From the NCBI GenBank assembly GCA_963920665.1, contig OY987267.1, forward strand, positions 19,964,001-20,028,000: a stretch of DNA of 64,000 bases, in the 5' to 3' direction. The stretch comes from Straminergon stramineum (Eukaryota > Streptophyta > Bryopsida > Hypnales > Calliergonaceae). Below, piece after piece: positions 35,401-47,763 of the stretch (positions are counted from its first letter, which is position 1; each line of letters begins with the position of its first letter). A model generated the notes under the pieces. It searched no databases. It was given only the letters and a program-made list of their open reading frames with translations, and had not been told where the DNA came from. A program made the translations under genes and the position numbers.

Positions 35401-36463
35401 GTACCTCATCCTTGGGAATACCCTTCTTCTCATAGCCCCACTTCCTAGCCAATTTGAGTGCGGTTTCGACACCCTCGGCACCAGTGTTCATAGGCAGTAT
35501 CATGTCGTATCCAAACATGGACGTCACCATCTTGGCAAATATAGGGAACTTGTCGTTATGGAACGCTCGGGAACTAAGTGTCAGATGTTGTGCTTGATCA
35601 ATCAAAGCATCCACGATCTTTTGATTGCCATGACCCTTTCAATCCAAACCAACACAAAATAAATATAAATAGGAAATTATGCGAATCATGCGACTGGTAT
35701 AGAGAAAAATCTTACTCATGAATCCCAGAACCAAACACAATACAACATAGTAAGATAGACAAACCTGTAATCTGCAACTCATATTTAAAGATAACCTTCC
35801 AAAAAGTACCTGATTCACGGCAGAGTAAGCGGAAAGGAAATCCAAGTACTTGCGGCCTTCAGGATCCCACACCTCGACACCCTTTGCCTTAGCGAACACC
35901 ACCGGTACTGGATGGTAACTGGGTAGCCATGCACACAAATTACAAACGAGTGCTCATATAACTAAACGCCCCACTTACACTTGTATATAAAACCCGTTAA
36001 GAACCTGATTCTGTCTCCTCTTCTCCAATAACAACTCATTCATTATTACACTTGGTAGCCCTTCTATTAGCAAATTGGCTGCAAGCAAGACTTGACTAAA
36101 CGTCTATGACCCGCATTAATCTTTAAATGGCAATGAGGTTGCCTAAAATGGTCGACAACCTCCCCATTTAAATACTTGCATAAGAAATTCATACATAGTG
36201 TTAAGAAATTGATCTCAAGAGATTTGACTCTTGCACCCAAATGGCGTGTCGAATAAGTATGCCATGAGAATAACTCACTTATGTGCACTGTATTTGTCCT
36301 CCAACTGAATGATATCTTCGGAAGAAGGAGACTGCTGAGGAACCGATGGCTGTGTGCTTGTAGAGTGCGCTTGGCTTGGAATCACAAGGGGTGCTTGACC
36401 TTTCAGACGGTTTGATAATGCGCGCCTCGCAACCGACTGCACCAGCCGCGCTCTTGATGCCAT
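32461..36463 (-). CDS. OAT: Ornithine delta-aminotransferase, mitochondrial
   Basis: Ten exons on the minus strand: 36463-36279, 35918-35810, 35635-35405, 34976-34817, 34634-34579, 34224-34072, 33933-33836, 33678-33598, 33340-33107, 32623-32461; all GT-AG, phases closed, 489 residues. Known: this PLP enzyme of fold type I converts ornithine and 2-oxoglutarate to glutamate semialdehyde and glutamate in mitochondria, feeding arginine breakdown and proline metabolism. Seen: an Arg/Ala-rich N-terminus ([20 protein letters not shown]) typical of mitochondrial targeting; [30 protein letters not shown] (149-157); [15 protein letters not shown] with PLP Asp273; ILGKALG with Schiff-base Lys302; [18 protein letters not shown]. 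Odd: a Cys/Gly/Pro-rich C-terminal tail of about 25 residues ([17 protein letters not shown]..) that I do not recall from other plant OATs. Confidence 0.96.
35029..35400. repeat. Segment in OAT intron 3 duplicated upstream of the gene
   Basis: About 35029-35400 and 37084-37390 share CTAAA(A/G)GACCAAG(G/A)ATTCAT, TTTTATATCAC(T/C)AGAATCAG, CCATAT(G/A)ACC and AAAACTG(C/G)(T/A)AAAAA in the same order and orientation. Identity is moderate, indicating an old segmental duplication or two copies of an unrecognised repeat. Confidence 0.6.
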
Positions 36464-38027
36464 ATTTGCCTCTGGAAGCCGACCAGCTTGCGCTAAGTAA
36501 ACTACCTAGGCCTATTTTCTTCTTGGTCGGACAAGCTCGATGAAGAGGATAGTATTTTCAGCTGAGAAAGCAACCAACTGTTAGAAATGGAGCATACTCC
36601 GACACAATAACGTAAATCCACATGTCTCTCGTAATTTCCAAAGCGTATACCATAATTCTGAAATCCCAGACTGCTGGGATTTCTGATTTCCTTCGTTGAT
36701 CTATTCGTTCCTCTGGATCAGGATTGATTGCCCCTGTTTGAACCCCACTCATGTTGAAATCATACAATAGAAGAGGATGGGATACAGTCGATCACTTAAA
36801 ACGACTATCGAGATATGCATTCTCTCACCTCTTAGAGAGGGTCACATTCTTTAATTCCGTGCAATCAAGAGCTGGTTTGACCACGCGAAAAATTCCACTC
36901 TAATCGCATACTGCGGATGCATCAAACATCCGAAAGATTGCAGAACTTGATGCAATGCGATAACTTCCATATTTTCCTATTCGAATGGGTCTTAGGAATA
37001 TTCCACACCAATCCTCAGTTTCTAACAATCCGGCACTCCGGCTTCTGCGCTCTTACGCTCCAAAACAGAGGCATGCGTGTCTAACCCCTAAAAGACCAAG
37101 AATTCATAAATTTAAAATGACCAATTCGAATAACCATATTGTGAAAAATCCACTCGGATAGGACCAAGTTTTATATCACCAGAATCAGCGAAGAACATTG
37201 CAAATGAGAGACAAATAATAAACAAAATTTAACAAAAGAAAGTCCCCATATAACCCACCCAAAACTGGAAAAAACAAACAGAATACCCAATTCGGGCTCC
37301 TTGGGGTTATCCTCTCTAATCCTTCGGAATTTAGAAAGAAAATTACCCGGATAATACTCAAGATTTCGAGTGCTTCTCTATACGTCGAAGAATTGAAACT
37401 AGGAATGTACAATTCGTCGCCCCAAGAATGCAACCATTCCTCGCAATCTCGGAATTACAACCATCTCAATCTCGTTACAAAGACTCATATCAACAAAATT
37501 CGGGACTAGGAATTTCCTCACCTTTCAATGCAACCCCACAATTGCGCTGCACGGCTGTATTGAACCAGGCAAACCAAGCTCCTGTCTCCGTTTCTTTCTA
37601 AACGAAGCGCAAAATGAAATTAGGACCTAATTGAATCAGTTCACTTCGTTCTCAATCACCGTTGAATAATCTCCGTAGGAGAAATTCGTTCCGGTGCTTC
37701 TCCAAATCTTCAGAAGAGAAAGCACCCGAACATGGAATTTTCAGCCCCGGCAGAGCTGGGATTTCCGTCACTTATGGTGACGAAGCTCTTCGTCAAGCCG
37801 TCCACTTTGGCGGTTCATTTGCCTTAGCGTTCAGTCTAGAGGCCACGAACCCGGTTCACACCAGTCAGGCATGAGGATTATATATGTCGAAAAAATCTAA
37901 ACTTCAAAATATTGTGAGTTTTCTTTCCCAATTTTTTTTTCTATTTAAATTTTTTTTTAAGAAGTTAAATTATGATAATTTTTTTTATAAATATATTCCA
38001 ATTATTAAAATACATTTTTAATTTATA
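36464..38027. other. Upstream region of OAT
   Basis: Contains the probable promoter and 5' UTR, plus the second copy of the OAT intron-3 repeat at 37084-37390. 37500-37860 is more GC-balanced, but no exon can be supported. A 5' UTR intron is possible because the balanced sequence extends far beyond the ATG. Confidence 0.4.
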
Positions 38028-38763
38028 CTCCCTCCATCCCAAATGATCTTCTTGATAGCCATAATTGTTTGTCCCAAAATGATCTTCCACTTGTGACGTG
38101 GAAGAAGAGCCCATGAAATAAAACCTTCGCATGTTCAAAGAAAAGTCTTCCCATAATGGATGTTCATTTTTTGATAGGAATGGGCAATAAGGGGACCACA
38201 TTGTACACTTTGGGAACACCCATTATGGTTCAATAGGGGTGGCATTTAAGGCACGGGTCCCATTTCGCTTGCCATAGTGTCCTTCAGCTTCAAGACAGGG
38301 GGGGTTTAAATATTATTTTTTGGACTCATATGAAACCTTCTCATTATTTTATTCAATTGGGTTGTTACTGTGTGGCCCCACTTGATACTCTTACTTCCGG
38401 TCTCCGCATTCGTAAATCGTTGAAAACTCTAACTCTCCAACTAATTTCACAATTTGATCCCAATCATCTCATAAAAAATCAGTGGGAGCTATGGCATACA
38501 ACAGGAAGCTAGAAGGTTTCAATAAACACAACGGGAATTGTAGGTTTGATTGGCCAATAGTGTTTCTCTACAAAGGTCAAAAAATCCACATTTGAAAACT
38601 CCATAGCTTTAATTTGAAAATAAATTTAAAGCTAAAATTTGGAAGACAATAGGAGAGCATTGTATTTTCTTTATACCTCAAAACGGATTTTAAAAAATAT
38701 TGATTTCTAACCTTAATCTATAACATTTTGTCAATCAAGAAGATCATTTGGGGATGGAGGGAG
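38028..38763. mobile_element. Stowaway-like element with CTCCCTCC termini
   Basis: Terminal inverted repeats CTCCCTCCATCCCAAATGAT and its complement, about 30 bp and nearly perfect, with TA directly outside both ends (38026-38027, 38764-38765). Known: plant Stowaway/mariner elements commonly start CTCCCTCCGTCCC and target TA. At 736 bp it is longer than usual MITEs; an internal repeat of the CCCAAAATGATCTTCC motif near 38073 suggests a rearranged end. No transposase frame found. Confidence 0.88.
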
Positions 38764-38765
38764 TA

Positions 38766-40329
38766 CAATTTTTGTCATACATTATGCTTTATAAGTTTAC
38801 AATGAATTTTGTTCTTCTTCCAATTAATCTGAAAAAAAGAACTGAAATGAAATATTACTTCTTCAGATTTTAGGAATGTAAAATTTTAATTACATAATTC
38901 TAGTACGCTATATATACAAAACATGTCCTATGAATGACCTTCACTATTCCTAATAGGAAACAAGTAATGCAACTATTCATCTTGCTTAACATTATAAACT
39001 AATATTGGGGGGTCCCATTTGCCTCCATAAAAAGTGGGATCCCCCAACATGGTAACCTCCCATCAAACCAATGACTCTTTTGCAACTTCTTAATTCCCAA
39101 TCAATGAAACTAGCATTGCAATTTCCCAACCATCAAGTGACTCTTTGTAGATCATTTATAATAATATTGAAGTCATTTCTTTATAAGGGGATAGTTATTT
39201 TGTAAAGTGTTTTTTTTCATTTAAGCTCTTGCTTGAGTAATGAGTTGATGCCATAAATATATATTTTTTTGTATGCTTCATATAGATTTCACATTTGCCT
39301 AGGCTACAATAATAGCTTTCTCTAACCTTCACTTCAAAATTTATAGCTATTACATCATTCCTCCATTAAAATCTCCATATCAACTTGTAATTTGTTTCAT
39401 AAGCATCTATCAATGTTTGATAAATCTTCTTCATTTCTATTACATAACTACCACAATACCATAGAGCTCATTGGACATTTTCAAGAAGTACTAATCTTAG
39501 AGCACCTCCAATAAAGCAAAAAAAATTATTGTGTTTCCAAATATTAGATGAAAAAGTACACAATAAGCTAGTGCTTGGAGTCTTGGACCAACCATCAAAT
39601 TTCCTTTAACCTTTCAAAGAAGCATTTTTTTAATATATAATGGGACAACCTTTGTAAAGGCTAAAGGACAAAGCCCTTCCAATATCATATGCCCTTGTAG
39701 GGGATTGTGGCCCACTACATTAAACATGTTGGCAAAGATTGCACCAAGCATTGATATATATATTTGGTTGTTGTGCATGATTCTTTAAGGCATTGTAGCT
39801 AAGGCATTATACAATATCAATAATCCATGATGTTTTTTGACCCTATAAGGACGTTGGAGACCATAATGGTCTAATGGATGACCTCATTGTTGACTAAAGA
39901 AAAAGAGAATGCACCTATTAGTCTAATAATTGGAGAATTTTGGTGACTACCTAAGTCATGGGGGGTTGCGTCCTTACACAATTAAAAGATCCTGACATCA
40001 TAGTGTTTAATGAAGTTGGTGACTCCTCCAAAGATTAATTTTTTTAATTTATAATTATCAAGGGGTTGTAACAAGAATGGTAACAATGCAAAGCCCTTGT
40101 TTTGTGGGCACTAGTGGGACCAAAGGAAAATATGTTGTGCTCCATCATTTTGGAGCATGAACAAGGACTTTGTAGGAAATGAACACTTTCAAATTTGAAA
40201 TTGAAATCCTTGGGTACACTTATTGGTTGGAAGTTACTATTGTGACTTACACGGGGTAAACAGGCGAAACCTCTATTGTTAAAATCTGTTGTTGAAGTTT
40301 TCTGCATTGGTGGAGATGGCCTTACCTTA
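38766..40329. other. Intergenic, no gene recognised
   Basis: AT-rich. 38925-38995 is a partial relative of the AGTGCAACT repeat family. 39840-39960 has distant similarity to about 59540-59640 (GGATGAC.., GAATGCACCTATT), suggesting a worn dispersed repeat. Confidence 0.4.
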
Positions 40330-40620
40330 AGTTGATGGCCGAGCATCTAAGTTATCGCAGCTTGCAAGTTGGTCCAAGTGACGCGGATTCTACGTGGTGC
40401 TTGGAAATCTCGCCCATGTTTGTTCTTATCTTCTTGTTCCCATGCCTTCTTGACCAATGCAGTCGTAGTCCTTCCGGGTCCACAGATGGAGGTCCGTGTG
40501 CGGCGCTGGCCTGGGACACACTGTGCAACCATAGAATCCACGTCACCTGGAGAGCGTGTCAGGCACTCTAACTCAGCTGCAGTTAACCTAATAAGCTTAC
40601 TCGTAATACATTGAATGAGT
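40330..40620. other. GC-rich island with several overlapping open frames
   Basis: Noticeably GC-rich compared with its surroundings, and four overlapping frames (two per strand, 64-81 codons) are open. I recognise none of the translations. It may be a captured gene fragment, a remnant exon or chance openness caused by composition. No splice sites were convincing enough to join it to farnesyltransferase downstream sequence. Confidence 0.35.
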
Positions 40621-40988
40621 TCCTAACGATAAATGAAGGTAATATTCTGGTTCTGTAGCAACTGAAGCCCACACAACCAAAAGGTACTGTACAGTACAGT
40701 ACAGCAAGGCCTCAAGGGCAATAGAGTTACCGTTTCTGCATTCAGTTCAATGAAAATCATGTGAGAGTGATCAGTGTGGTCCAACCTTAAAAAATACGCA
40801 GAACTCATCACTTGGTAAAAGTACAGTACATAGAAGTCAAGATAGCAAGCTGAAACAATATTCATATCCATGCATGTACACGGTGGGTGCGCCCTAATTG
40901 GTATGCGTAGGCCTTCTAAGTACACAAATCCATTCTAAGAGGAATATGAGAATCCCCAGGAACACAAGGAACCTACAGAATTGCGAAA

Positions 40989-43900
40989 CTAAAAAGGACG
41001 ATGTCTAAAGTAACGAACTGCGTCGTTGTACTTGTTCAGATCTAAGTTGCAAAGGGGATGCACAGGCTCAAGGAGATTCGTGTAAGGACCGAGTACTGCT
41101 TTTGGTGGTGGCGGGGCGTTGATCCGATGGGATGCGCTGTTCTGCGCTTGTGCGAGCCCACTGAGGCAGTAGCAAGTGTGGTAATAATCTGGCGACTTGC
41201 CAGGTTTATCTCGTAGTCCCCCGTCCAATACCTGCAGAGGGGAGCGTTCTACACATCAGGACACATTCTAACACCACATGAGTAGTATAACAAAAGTAAT
41301 TCAATAAGAGCTACGTCAGATTGAGGACACAACAGAATTCCGCAAGCAGAAGAGATCAGATAGCACACGTCCCGCCCTGAATGGATCTCGCTCTACATTT
41401 CTGTTGTGCAAAATTACTGGAAGGAAGCTCATAACTTTAGGAGGCTTATAAATTGACAGACGCTCAAGATTTAACATGTCATGAATGGTATGGTGCTGTA
41501 CCTGGCAGCAGAGCAGTATGTAGCCTTGAAGTGCCTGTGAATTGTAGAGAGGTCCATACAAAATCTGTTCGTTTTCATTCAACAATTGGTCCACAATAGA
41601 GGGCTGCGTCGGCATTGAGTTCTTAACCTTCTCATCAGCTTCCTTCGACTTTCCTGACACTTCATCTTCTACTTCTTCGAAAGTTACAGAAATGGGTGCC
41701 CTTCTAATCTGATGATCAACGACGGGAAAGAGCTGTTCAGCTGTCACAAGTCCACGAGCAGAGCCTGCAAACAACTCCCACCAATCAACACAGGTGTAAC
41801 AATCTGAAAACTGATTTTGACACACAATCGTCTGAATTAAACCACAATACAGGAGAGGCAATTTTTCAGAAAACCGATGGCCACCATCCTAAACAATCCA
41901 GAAACCCTGCTGACATAATTTGTTAAAAGAAATAAAGAACATGGTCACTATTTGAGTGATTGCCAATAAACATTCCGTACTATATACTCAGATTTCGAAG
42001 TAAACACTGAGCATACCTCTTGAATCATCCTTATGAGGTATGTGTATTGGTGAGGTTCCAGTTGGTTGGCAATCAGTGGTAGCCCCATCAGGCCTTGCTT
42101 CAGTAACTCCAAATTCTCCTCTTGAGCTACCTGGAGCTGCACCCTCCTCCGACTTTTCGCTCCTCATCTGTTCAGCCTCATTGCTTTCCTCTGAAATTTC
42201 CTTTGAGGAACTTTTAGAACTAGATGCAAGTCCTTGCCTCAAGGCCTCCTCTGGAACAGACATACTCTGATAAATTAGCTAGCATTTCACGGTGGCCTGT
42301 TAGAAGCTGAAAATCAGAGAATAACAGTAGCTGACAGCGCAGCATTATGATCACATGTGTGTCGATCAAAGGATTAATGGTCCACGAATATTGGGTGATA
42401 GCTACCAGTCACCTTAACTAAAGAAACTTCATCTCTACAAAACTGAACTCTCAATTAAGGTCTACATGGAAGCTGATGTACAAAATGAACCAGAAGTGCA
42501 GAACCGAACAAAAAGTTATCAATACATTGGAGAAACCTTCCTACGTTCTCTGCCTAGTGAAATGCTTCTGGTCTGACGTTTTCTCTGCCGTGCTGAAAGA
42601 TTGGTAATAAGCACAACCTAACCCTGCTTACGTCGACATTGCTAGAATCTAGTGCTCATCAAAAGGTTGTGAACAGCATATGGAAAAAATTCTAACTAAA
42701 TACTTTTCAGTGCGCATGAATAAGGGTATTTACCAGTATTCAATACGGAGTCAGACACAAACTGAGCATGTGCTGTAAACAGAGGAGTGTTTTGGGCCAC
42801 TTGCTGTCGGTTAAGCTCAGGCATAATCTGTTGTAATATTTTGAATACACCCCCCTGCACAGTAGCCGCATTATAAGAAAGTCCTTCATGTGAATGAACT
42901 CCCAAGCCCTAGCTATCAAATCAGCAAGAATCATCCAATGTATACAGACAGTGCATGAAAGGCAGGGTGCAACTTGCAAAGTTAAAGGAGCCTTACAACT
43001 CATCATCCAAGAATTCATAGCTTCAAACACCTAACAAACACCTCCTAAGAGAACTCGAAACAGTAGGAAGTACCTGCCAGAATGAATAGCAACCATCTAC
43101 TAACTTGTTCGTGCGACCCCGAAATCCACCTTCAGTTTTTCCTTGGCAAAACACTACCCAGTTCTGTTTTCCAGACGAACAGCTTCAGAAAATCTTGACA
43201 ACGCTAAGCGCAAGTGTAAGAACAGAAACAAATGCTTGAAGTATGAATAGAAATATTTGCAGGAAAGGAACAAAGCATAAAATCTATGAGAATTCATTAG
43301 TCATCTGCATCAGAAAATCTCACCAATAAACTAGGAAGGTCAATCACATCGACTTTGTTAATGAGAGCAAGCGCTGCCAGTCCACAAAATGTGTACCTAC
43401 AAGATATCATCCACAACAGAACTAAAACACTGGGTGGTGAAAATAGCACGGAACTGCATTGTGAGGATATGAGAGAGATAATCAGCACGAGGAGCAGCAA
43501 GCCACACAAAACCACCAGTATGCTTAAATATTCAAGGTTGCCCACCAATCACTCCAGAGAAAGTGACATACCCGCCATGCGCTTCTGCACCAGGTTCACC
43601 ACCAATGCCTCCCTCATACGTTTGGCATCTACAATCACAATAAAAGTGCTCTCACTCTGGAGAACGTGAAAAGTTGATCTGATGTACAAAACCCTGGACA
43701 CACTCTGGAGGCATACCAAGTTCTAAAACTTTTTGTAAACTTTCAAGATAAAACCAAAATTGCAGATTTGAAACCGACCTCAAAATATAATCAGCCAAAT
43801 TTTCAACAATTTCTGGCACCATGATATCCAGAATATGCGCCACCTGCAATATGCAATGAAAAAACAAAGCACTAGGGATCATTCTCAAAGAGAGAATCTA

Positions 43901-46295
43901 GGTGAATCTCAAAAAAACAGAGCACCACAAAGCTATATCTAGCAGCATGTGAAAAAGTGAAAATTCGATTGAAGTCTCATGTATTTGAGAAGTCGAATAA
44001 TGAAGGCTTCATGCAATTACACCAGACAAGTGAATCACGTAGTTGACTTACAGAGACTGCAGTATAGCAACCACGAACATCAACTTCTCCTCCCTCATGC
44101 ATAGAGAAGCTCCCATCGGGTTGTTTCATGCGAAGCAGAAACCGAAGCACCTTATCCCTGCTACCTGCAGATGCCTCTTAAAGACGTTTTCCCTCGATAT
44201 CTTGAACAGCTACTTTCTCTATAATAAAATACATTTTACTATGAGAACACTAAAAACGATAGCTTCGGTCTTACTCGTATACAGGGAGAGAGCTATAAAT
44301 GACTATACGTCTGTGAATAAGCAGTTGCGAAGTTAGGGCACAATGCCATTCCTTAAAAACTACAGCAATTTGACAGATAGAACATGCTCACAAGAGTCAC
44401 AAATAGCAAAAAAACTACGATGGCTCTCATTTGAAGAAATGGCTGCATGACTCCCATTTGTGGAGAAACGAATGTTGATCAAAAACAAGATTTTCTACAG
44501 ATAGCAACGAGAACTATAGCAGATTGATGCAGACATCAAGATTATCGAAAGATGTATGATTAAGGATGGCATTACTATCATTCAAGGGATTAATTCAAAC
44601 AGTGTGGTAATTACTCTTTCCCTTTTCCACGCGATGCCTTCGAGGAGGTATGAATCACACATTTGTACCTGTTAATTGAAGCCAGAGCCTTCTCACCACC
44701 AATAGTTACGAGGGAATTTACGGCAGCATACGTGGTCGCCAAATGAGCCATCTGACATTTCATGAGAATGACAAAAATGAATAATAAAGAACCATCTGCA
44801 AAGGTTTCTCTTAAACAACGTCCATAGCTCTGATCCGATCCCAGAGAAATTACAACAGCACTCCAGTTCTCTGACACGTACTGGATATATCTCCCACAAC
44901 AAATCAACGAAATCTCTGCTTTCGTATTGGACCCCCCCAAAAAACTGCATAGATGGACAATACCTGTCCAGGTCCGCCACCATAACCGCCACTCGGATCC
45001 TGCACTCACATTAAAAATGTGTCTTCAATCAGCAGCAAATAGAAATAAAAGAGTCTGTCCAGATGGTACTATTAAACTTCACTCAACATTCACCTGGTTA
45101 GTTACATTTTTGGAAGTTTGCCGATTCTTAAACCCTAAACCACATGAGAGAAATAATCGCGAACCAACAGACCTGACATCTTGACAGAAAATCAATCGTT
45201 CGCTTGTCCATCCCTATCCCAAAGGGTTGATTGAGCATCGCAAGGGAGTGCAAAATCCAATAGCACAGCCATGGCCGACTGCAACAATCCACAATTCACA
45301 ATCCATTTTGAGCACATCATGATTTTCCGAAATTCGAATTTCACATGCTCAAACGAGAAATGGCTGCTCTAACAGAAAACCACAAGTATATCTGCACTGC
45401 TGCAATTACCACCTGGGAGACAGAGAAAACCTAATCTGCTACAGAAAATAATGCTGTCATATGAATGGAGCCCGAAAGAGCGATACGAACTCAAATGTCA
45501 TTTTATCCCACTCATCAAGCACACAACTAACCTAATCCACAAACATTTGAAAAACCTTCGATCTAAGCATTCTTAAAGAAAGGCATTTAGGTCAAGAGAA
45601 ATCATTAAAACTTTGCGATTACTCTGTGAATATGAAACAGAGGATTAAGAAGATAGAACCATATCAACAGCCAAGAAATATTTATACAAAGAAGCTCAAA
45701 TCTCAAATCATCCCAATGGTCAATCATACAAGTAACCAAATCCACAATTATTTCAAAAGACTTAAATAGAGGCATTTAGGTCAAGGGAACCGCCAGAATT
45801 TCGCAATTACTCTGTATATATGAAACAGAGGATTCTTATGAAGATTGAACCACATCAGTAGTCATCAAACTAAAAACTGAGACCTCAATCGAGCAATAGT
45901 GTACAACTTGTGAAAATTACCTGGAATCAAGAACGCTGTATGATGCACTCAGACCACGGTAAGCTCTCTTGAGGTACTGGACGTGCTCCTCCCTCCAGAG
46001 CTCCAGTCTGCCGGCGCATACAAAACACTTATGATCAGCAAAAGGAGAAATTGATTATTTTGTGCCACTCCAGAATCGAATCAACACGAAATTGCCTTGG
46101 ATCCGCAGAGTATTCTCGATAAATTTAAAATTTGCTAATTCAAGTAGAGGAAAGAGAGTACAGAAACGAGGTGCTGTGGTTGGATGCGGAGGCGAATGCC
46201 GACAGCAGAAGCGAAACGACTTCCTCCAGATTCTGCTGCTGCTGTTCTGTTGCAGTGGAACTTGACGACGATGCACTTGCCGCTTCGGCCGCCAT
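40989..46295 (-). CDS. FTB: Protein farnesyltransferase subunit beta
   Basis: Minus-strand exons: 46295-46162, 46007-45921, 45278-45173, 44999-44964, 44751-44669, 44157-44052, 43843-43779, 43628-43572, 43396-43324, 43163-43074, 42854-42734, (inferred 42648-42632), 42266-42017, 41764-41502, 41231-40989 (TAG); 576 residues. Known: with the alpha subunit it attaches farnesyl to CaaX cysteines; the Arabidopsis gene is ERA1, a regulator of ABA response. Seen: SRPWLCYWILHSL, GGYGGGPGQ, TYAAVNSLVTIGG, CQTYEGGIGGEPGAEAHGGY, TNKLVDGCYSFWQ with zinc ligands Asp272 and Cys274, DYYHTCYCLSGL with zinc ligand His514, and NLLEPVH. A Ser/Glu-rich stretch at about 320-470 matches the plant-specific insertion. 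An in-frame TGA precedes the ATG. The exon-1 donor (TTTCT|GTACTC) is the least certain junction. Confidence 0.94.
42632..42648 (-). other. FTB: Inferred 17-nt microexon of farnesyltransferase beta
   Basis: Exon 42854-42734 ends with one leftover base (ACTG|GTAAAT), while the only open frame of the next exon (42266-42017) begins in phase 0. A 17-nt piece flanked by AG and a strong donor GTAAGC restores the frame: it adds D-S-S-N-V-D between VLNT and SMSVPEE. With it the total is 1731 nt, divisible by three; without it the frame breaks. A weaker alternative is a GTATTG donor earlier in the preceding exon. Confidence 0.5.
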
Positions 46296-46429
46296 CGCTA
46301 CAACCTTCGGAAACAATACAATTACTCAGCAACACTGACCATGGGAGAATACTCAAAAACTTTGATATAGGAGACCTGAAATGCCTATGACCGTGGCACC
46401 TATGACCGTTGTATTCTTCAGAATTACGG

Positions 46430-47763
46430 AGTTCCATGGTGCTTTCATTTTCATGTGAGTAGGGAGAAATCATATTTTAGAATTAGCTTTGCCTTGTTGT
46501 CAAACTAAAAGTAAATAAAAAGATTTGAAGTCCAATGTCAAAAATAGTTTTTCAAAAATCAGGAGTTTATCTGGGGTTTTGCACGAGCTTCCCTTAAGAA
46601 TTTTGTTGGCCAACAATTGTGATTTTCTTCTTGAAACTATTTACACACTTCCATGCACAATTCTAGAATTTCCGTTGTCATTTGTACAAGGTTTGGTCAA
46701 TTCTGCCTCAATAGAAATTTACCCTAATGCCATGTAATTGAAATCTATCCTTGTAACCAAAATTGGATGGCAAAGAAAATAACTTTATAGTTGAATTTGA
46801 GTAATTTAAAAATTGCCCTTTTTTATTCTTTTTACAAAAAACAAGAATATTCTTACAAATATAGGAAAAATCTAGACTCAAGTATGAATAAAGGTTCATT
46901 TGAAAAATTAAAAAAATACAAGCTTTCATTCATAATTATAGGTATGTATTGTTAGTACTAGACTTCCCAATTATTGTTATATTACATTCTTTCATTTCCC
47001 ATTCACAAAATCATTGAGTACAAATTCATCCAAATATCTTAATTTTAGATGATTTTACAATTTTGCTCACACATAAAATATATATCTTAGAAAATTATGC
47101 ATAAAATTCTTAAATATAAAATACAATGGAAAAACATAAAAAAGGATTATTTTTATTTTCAACATGAAATAAAATATAGTTATTTGAATATAAAAGCATT
47201 CTAATATTTTATACTAAGATAAATTTCTAATATTTTATTTATTTATTATTAATATTATATTATGATTATTATTGGCTAATGTCTTTTCACACTTTCAAAG
47301 TTTTGTGTTATCATAATTGTGTGAAGAGTGAAGACACCCCTAAATTTTTGTTCAATTAAATAATTTGTAAAGGATAATTATTAAATTACTCAAATTCAAC
47401 TATAGTGTTATTTTCTTTGCCATACAATTTTGATTACACAAGGACGAATTTCAATTACATGGCATTAGGGCAAATTTCTATTGAGGCGAAATTGGCCAAA
47501 TCTCGTACAAATGACAATAGAAATTCTAGATTCTTGCATCAAAGTGTGCAAATAGTTTCAAGAGGAGAATCAAAAATTTTGGCTAACAAAATTCTTGGAG
47601 GAGGCTTGTGAAAAAAGACATGCATAAATTTCTAATTTCTGAAAAACTATTTATGAAATGGGACTTGAACTTTTTTATTTGCTTATAATTTGACAACAAG
47701 GCAAAACTATTTCTGAAATATAGTTTCTCCCTACTCACATGAAAATGAAAGCACCATGGAACT
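46430..47763. mobile_element. Long-TIR element upstream of the farnesyltransferase gene
   Basis: Arms of about 385-390 bp (46430-46815 and about 47375-47763) are inverted copies. The outermost 40 bp (AGTTCCATGGTGCTTTCATT..) are almost identical while inner portions have many differences and indels. The roughly 560-bp centre is extremely AT-rich. Flanks TTACGG and TTATGG are only partly alike, so the target duplication is uncertain. Length of the TIRs fits fold-back or Mutator-like elements. It lies 135 bp from the gene's start codon and may sit in the promoter. Confidence 0.8.

Noticed and set aside
37662..37874. 70-codon plus-strand frame upstream of OAT
   Set aside because: Likely within OAT promoter or 5' UTR; no homology or splice evidence for a divergent gene.
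40347..40614. Overlapping 64-81-codon frames on both strands
   Set aside because: GC-rich composition removes stops in several frames at once; no recognisable protein or splice context. Kept only as a composition island.
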